Below are positions 29,654-30,353 of a stretch of DNA of 30,353 bases, piece by piece. How positions within the stretch are numbered: position 1 is the stretch's first letter; each line of letters opens with the position of its first letter. Source of the stretch: CAZZGX01 sp964653715 (lineage in GTDB: Bacteria > Patescibacteriota > Minisyncoccia > Ryanbacterales > GWA2-47-10b); contig CAZZGX010000041.1 of assembly GCA_964653715.1 (NCBI GenBank), forward strand, positions 1-30,353, given 5' to 3'. The translations under genes and the position numbers were made by a program. The notes beneath the pieces were generated by a model. It made no database searches. It saw only the letters and a program-made list of their open reading frames with translations, and was not told where the DNA came from.

Positions 29654-29682
29654 ATTGTGAATCCACTCGCAATCATGGTCAA
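29654..29682 (-). promoter_or_regulatory. Candidate promoter of the structured RNA
   Basis: On the minus strand TTGACC (29677-29682), 17 nt, CACAAT (29654-29659). +1 near 29647, 11 nt before the closing helix of the RNA. The -10 is imperfect. The rest of 29683-29753, between this and the 5S processing stem, shows nothing else convincing. Confidence 0.5.
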
Positions 29683-29763
29683 GCGTCAAAAAACCGATTT
29701 CTTTGGAAGAACTGTGTATTATTTGTTGATAACTCGGCTCCCTCCGTAGCATCTGTTGAAATA

Positions 29764-29870
29764 AGGTGGCAGCTGCCTACTTTCCCCTTTTGAGTATCAT
29801 CGGCAGTACAGCGTTTTACGACCGTGTTCGGAATGGGAACGGGTAGTACCACTGCCTCAAACCACCACCA
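29764..29870 (-). rRNA. rrf: 5S ribosomal RNA
   Basis: On the minus strand the conserved CCCGTTCCCATTCCGAACAC block and CCGATGATACT are present, and the ends pair (GGTGG/CCACC). It is framed by a perfect 10-bp inverted repeat (29754-29763 and 29871-29880, TGTTGAAATA), a typical processing stem. The ends are estimated to within a few bases. Confidence 0.96.
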
Positions 29871-29910
29871 TATTTCAACACATACCTATTTCAAAAATAA
29901 TTTACATGCA

Positions 29911-30353
<443 letters not shown>

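Overview
The window looks like a chromosomal segment of a Parcubacteria-type member of the Candidate Phyla Radiation (Patescibacteria). The evidence is the shortened housekeeping proteins (ThrRS of 398 aa without TGS and editing domains, SMC of 713 aa, S16 of 78 aa), the NusB-Nudix fusion, the paired VirD4/HerA-like ATPases next to two CPR-type membrane proteins, the dense packing, and many lineage-specific small proteins. The taxonomic call is inference from gene content; no database search was run.

Layout. The left edge is the first ~47 nt of a 16S rRNA (minus strand) with leader and a consensus promoter. The right edge is 23S (3' part) followed by 5S, also on the minus strand. The window therefore lies between two rRNA loci in the same orientation. 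From left to right it holds: a sugar-related trio (GH1, membrane-anchored GH-A hydrolase, EamA transporter); trmD; three small lineage-specific genes; khpA and rpsP; a 126-aa plus-strand ORFan; the minus-strand run rnhB-rpmF-nusB/nudix-rnc-smc; the plus-strand pair dnaE-thrS; a LysM membrane protein; miaA; a REP-associated (RAYT) transposase with three copies of its palindrome and a relic of a second miaA 3' end; gatB and efp (divergent); a four-gene membrane/ATPase locus; a sigma-region-4/HARE regulator; rodA; an exported FxLYD-like protein; three more small ORFans with structured RNA around them; and a strongly structured ~400-nt non-coding RNA candidate beside 5S.

How the genes work together. 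Most genes are translation and RNA-processing functions (trmD, khpA, rpsP, rpmF, rnc, nusB, miaA, gatB, thrS, efp), replication and chromosome maintenance (dnaE, rnhB, smc) and envelope functions (rodA, LysM protein, ATPase locus). The main regulatory theme is promoter placement. For many housekeeping starts a -10 box lies so that the predicted +1 is the first base of the start codon, or within 1-6 nt of it, with no Shine-Dalgarno sequence. The small lineage-specific genes instead have strong Shine-Dalgarno sequences.

Most worth following up: the ~400-nt structured RNA at 29238-29636; the leaderless architecture; the riboswitch-like leader at 28622-28810; the RAYT/REP insertion with a duplicated miaA end; the paired ATPase locus; the degenerate NusB-Nudix fusion; and the shortened SMC.
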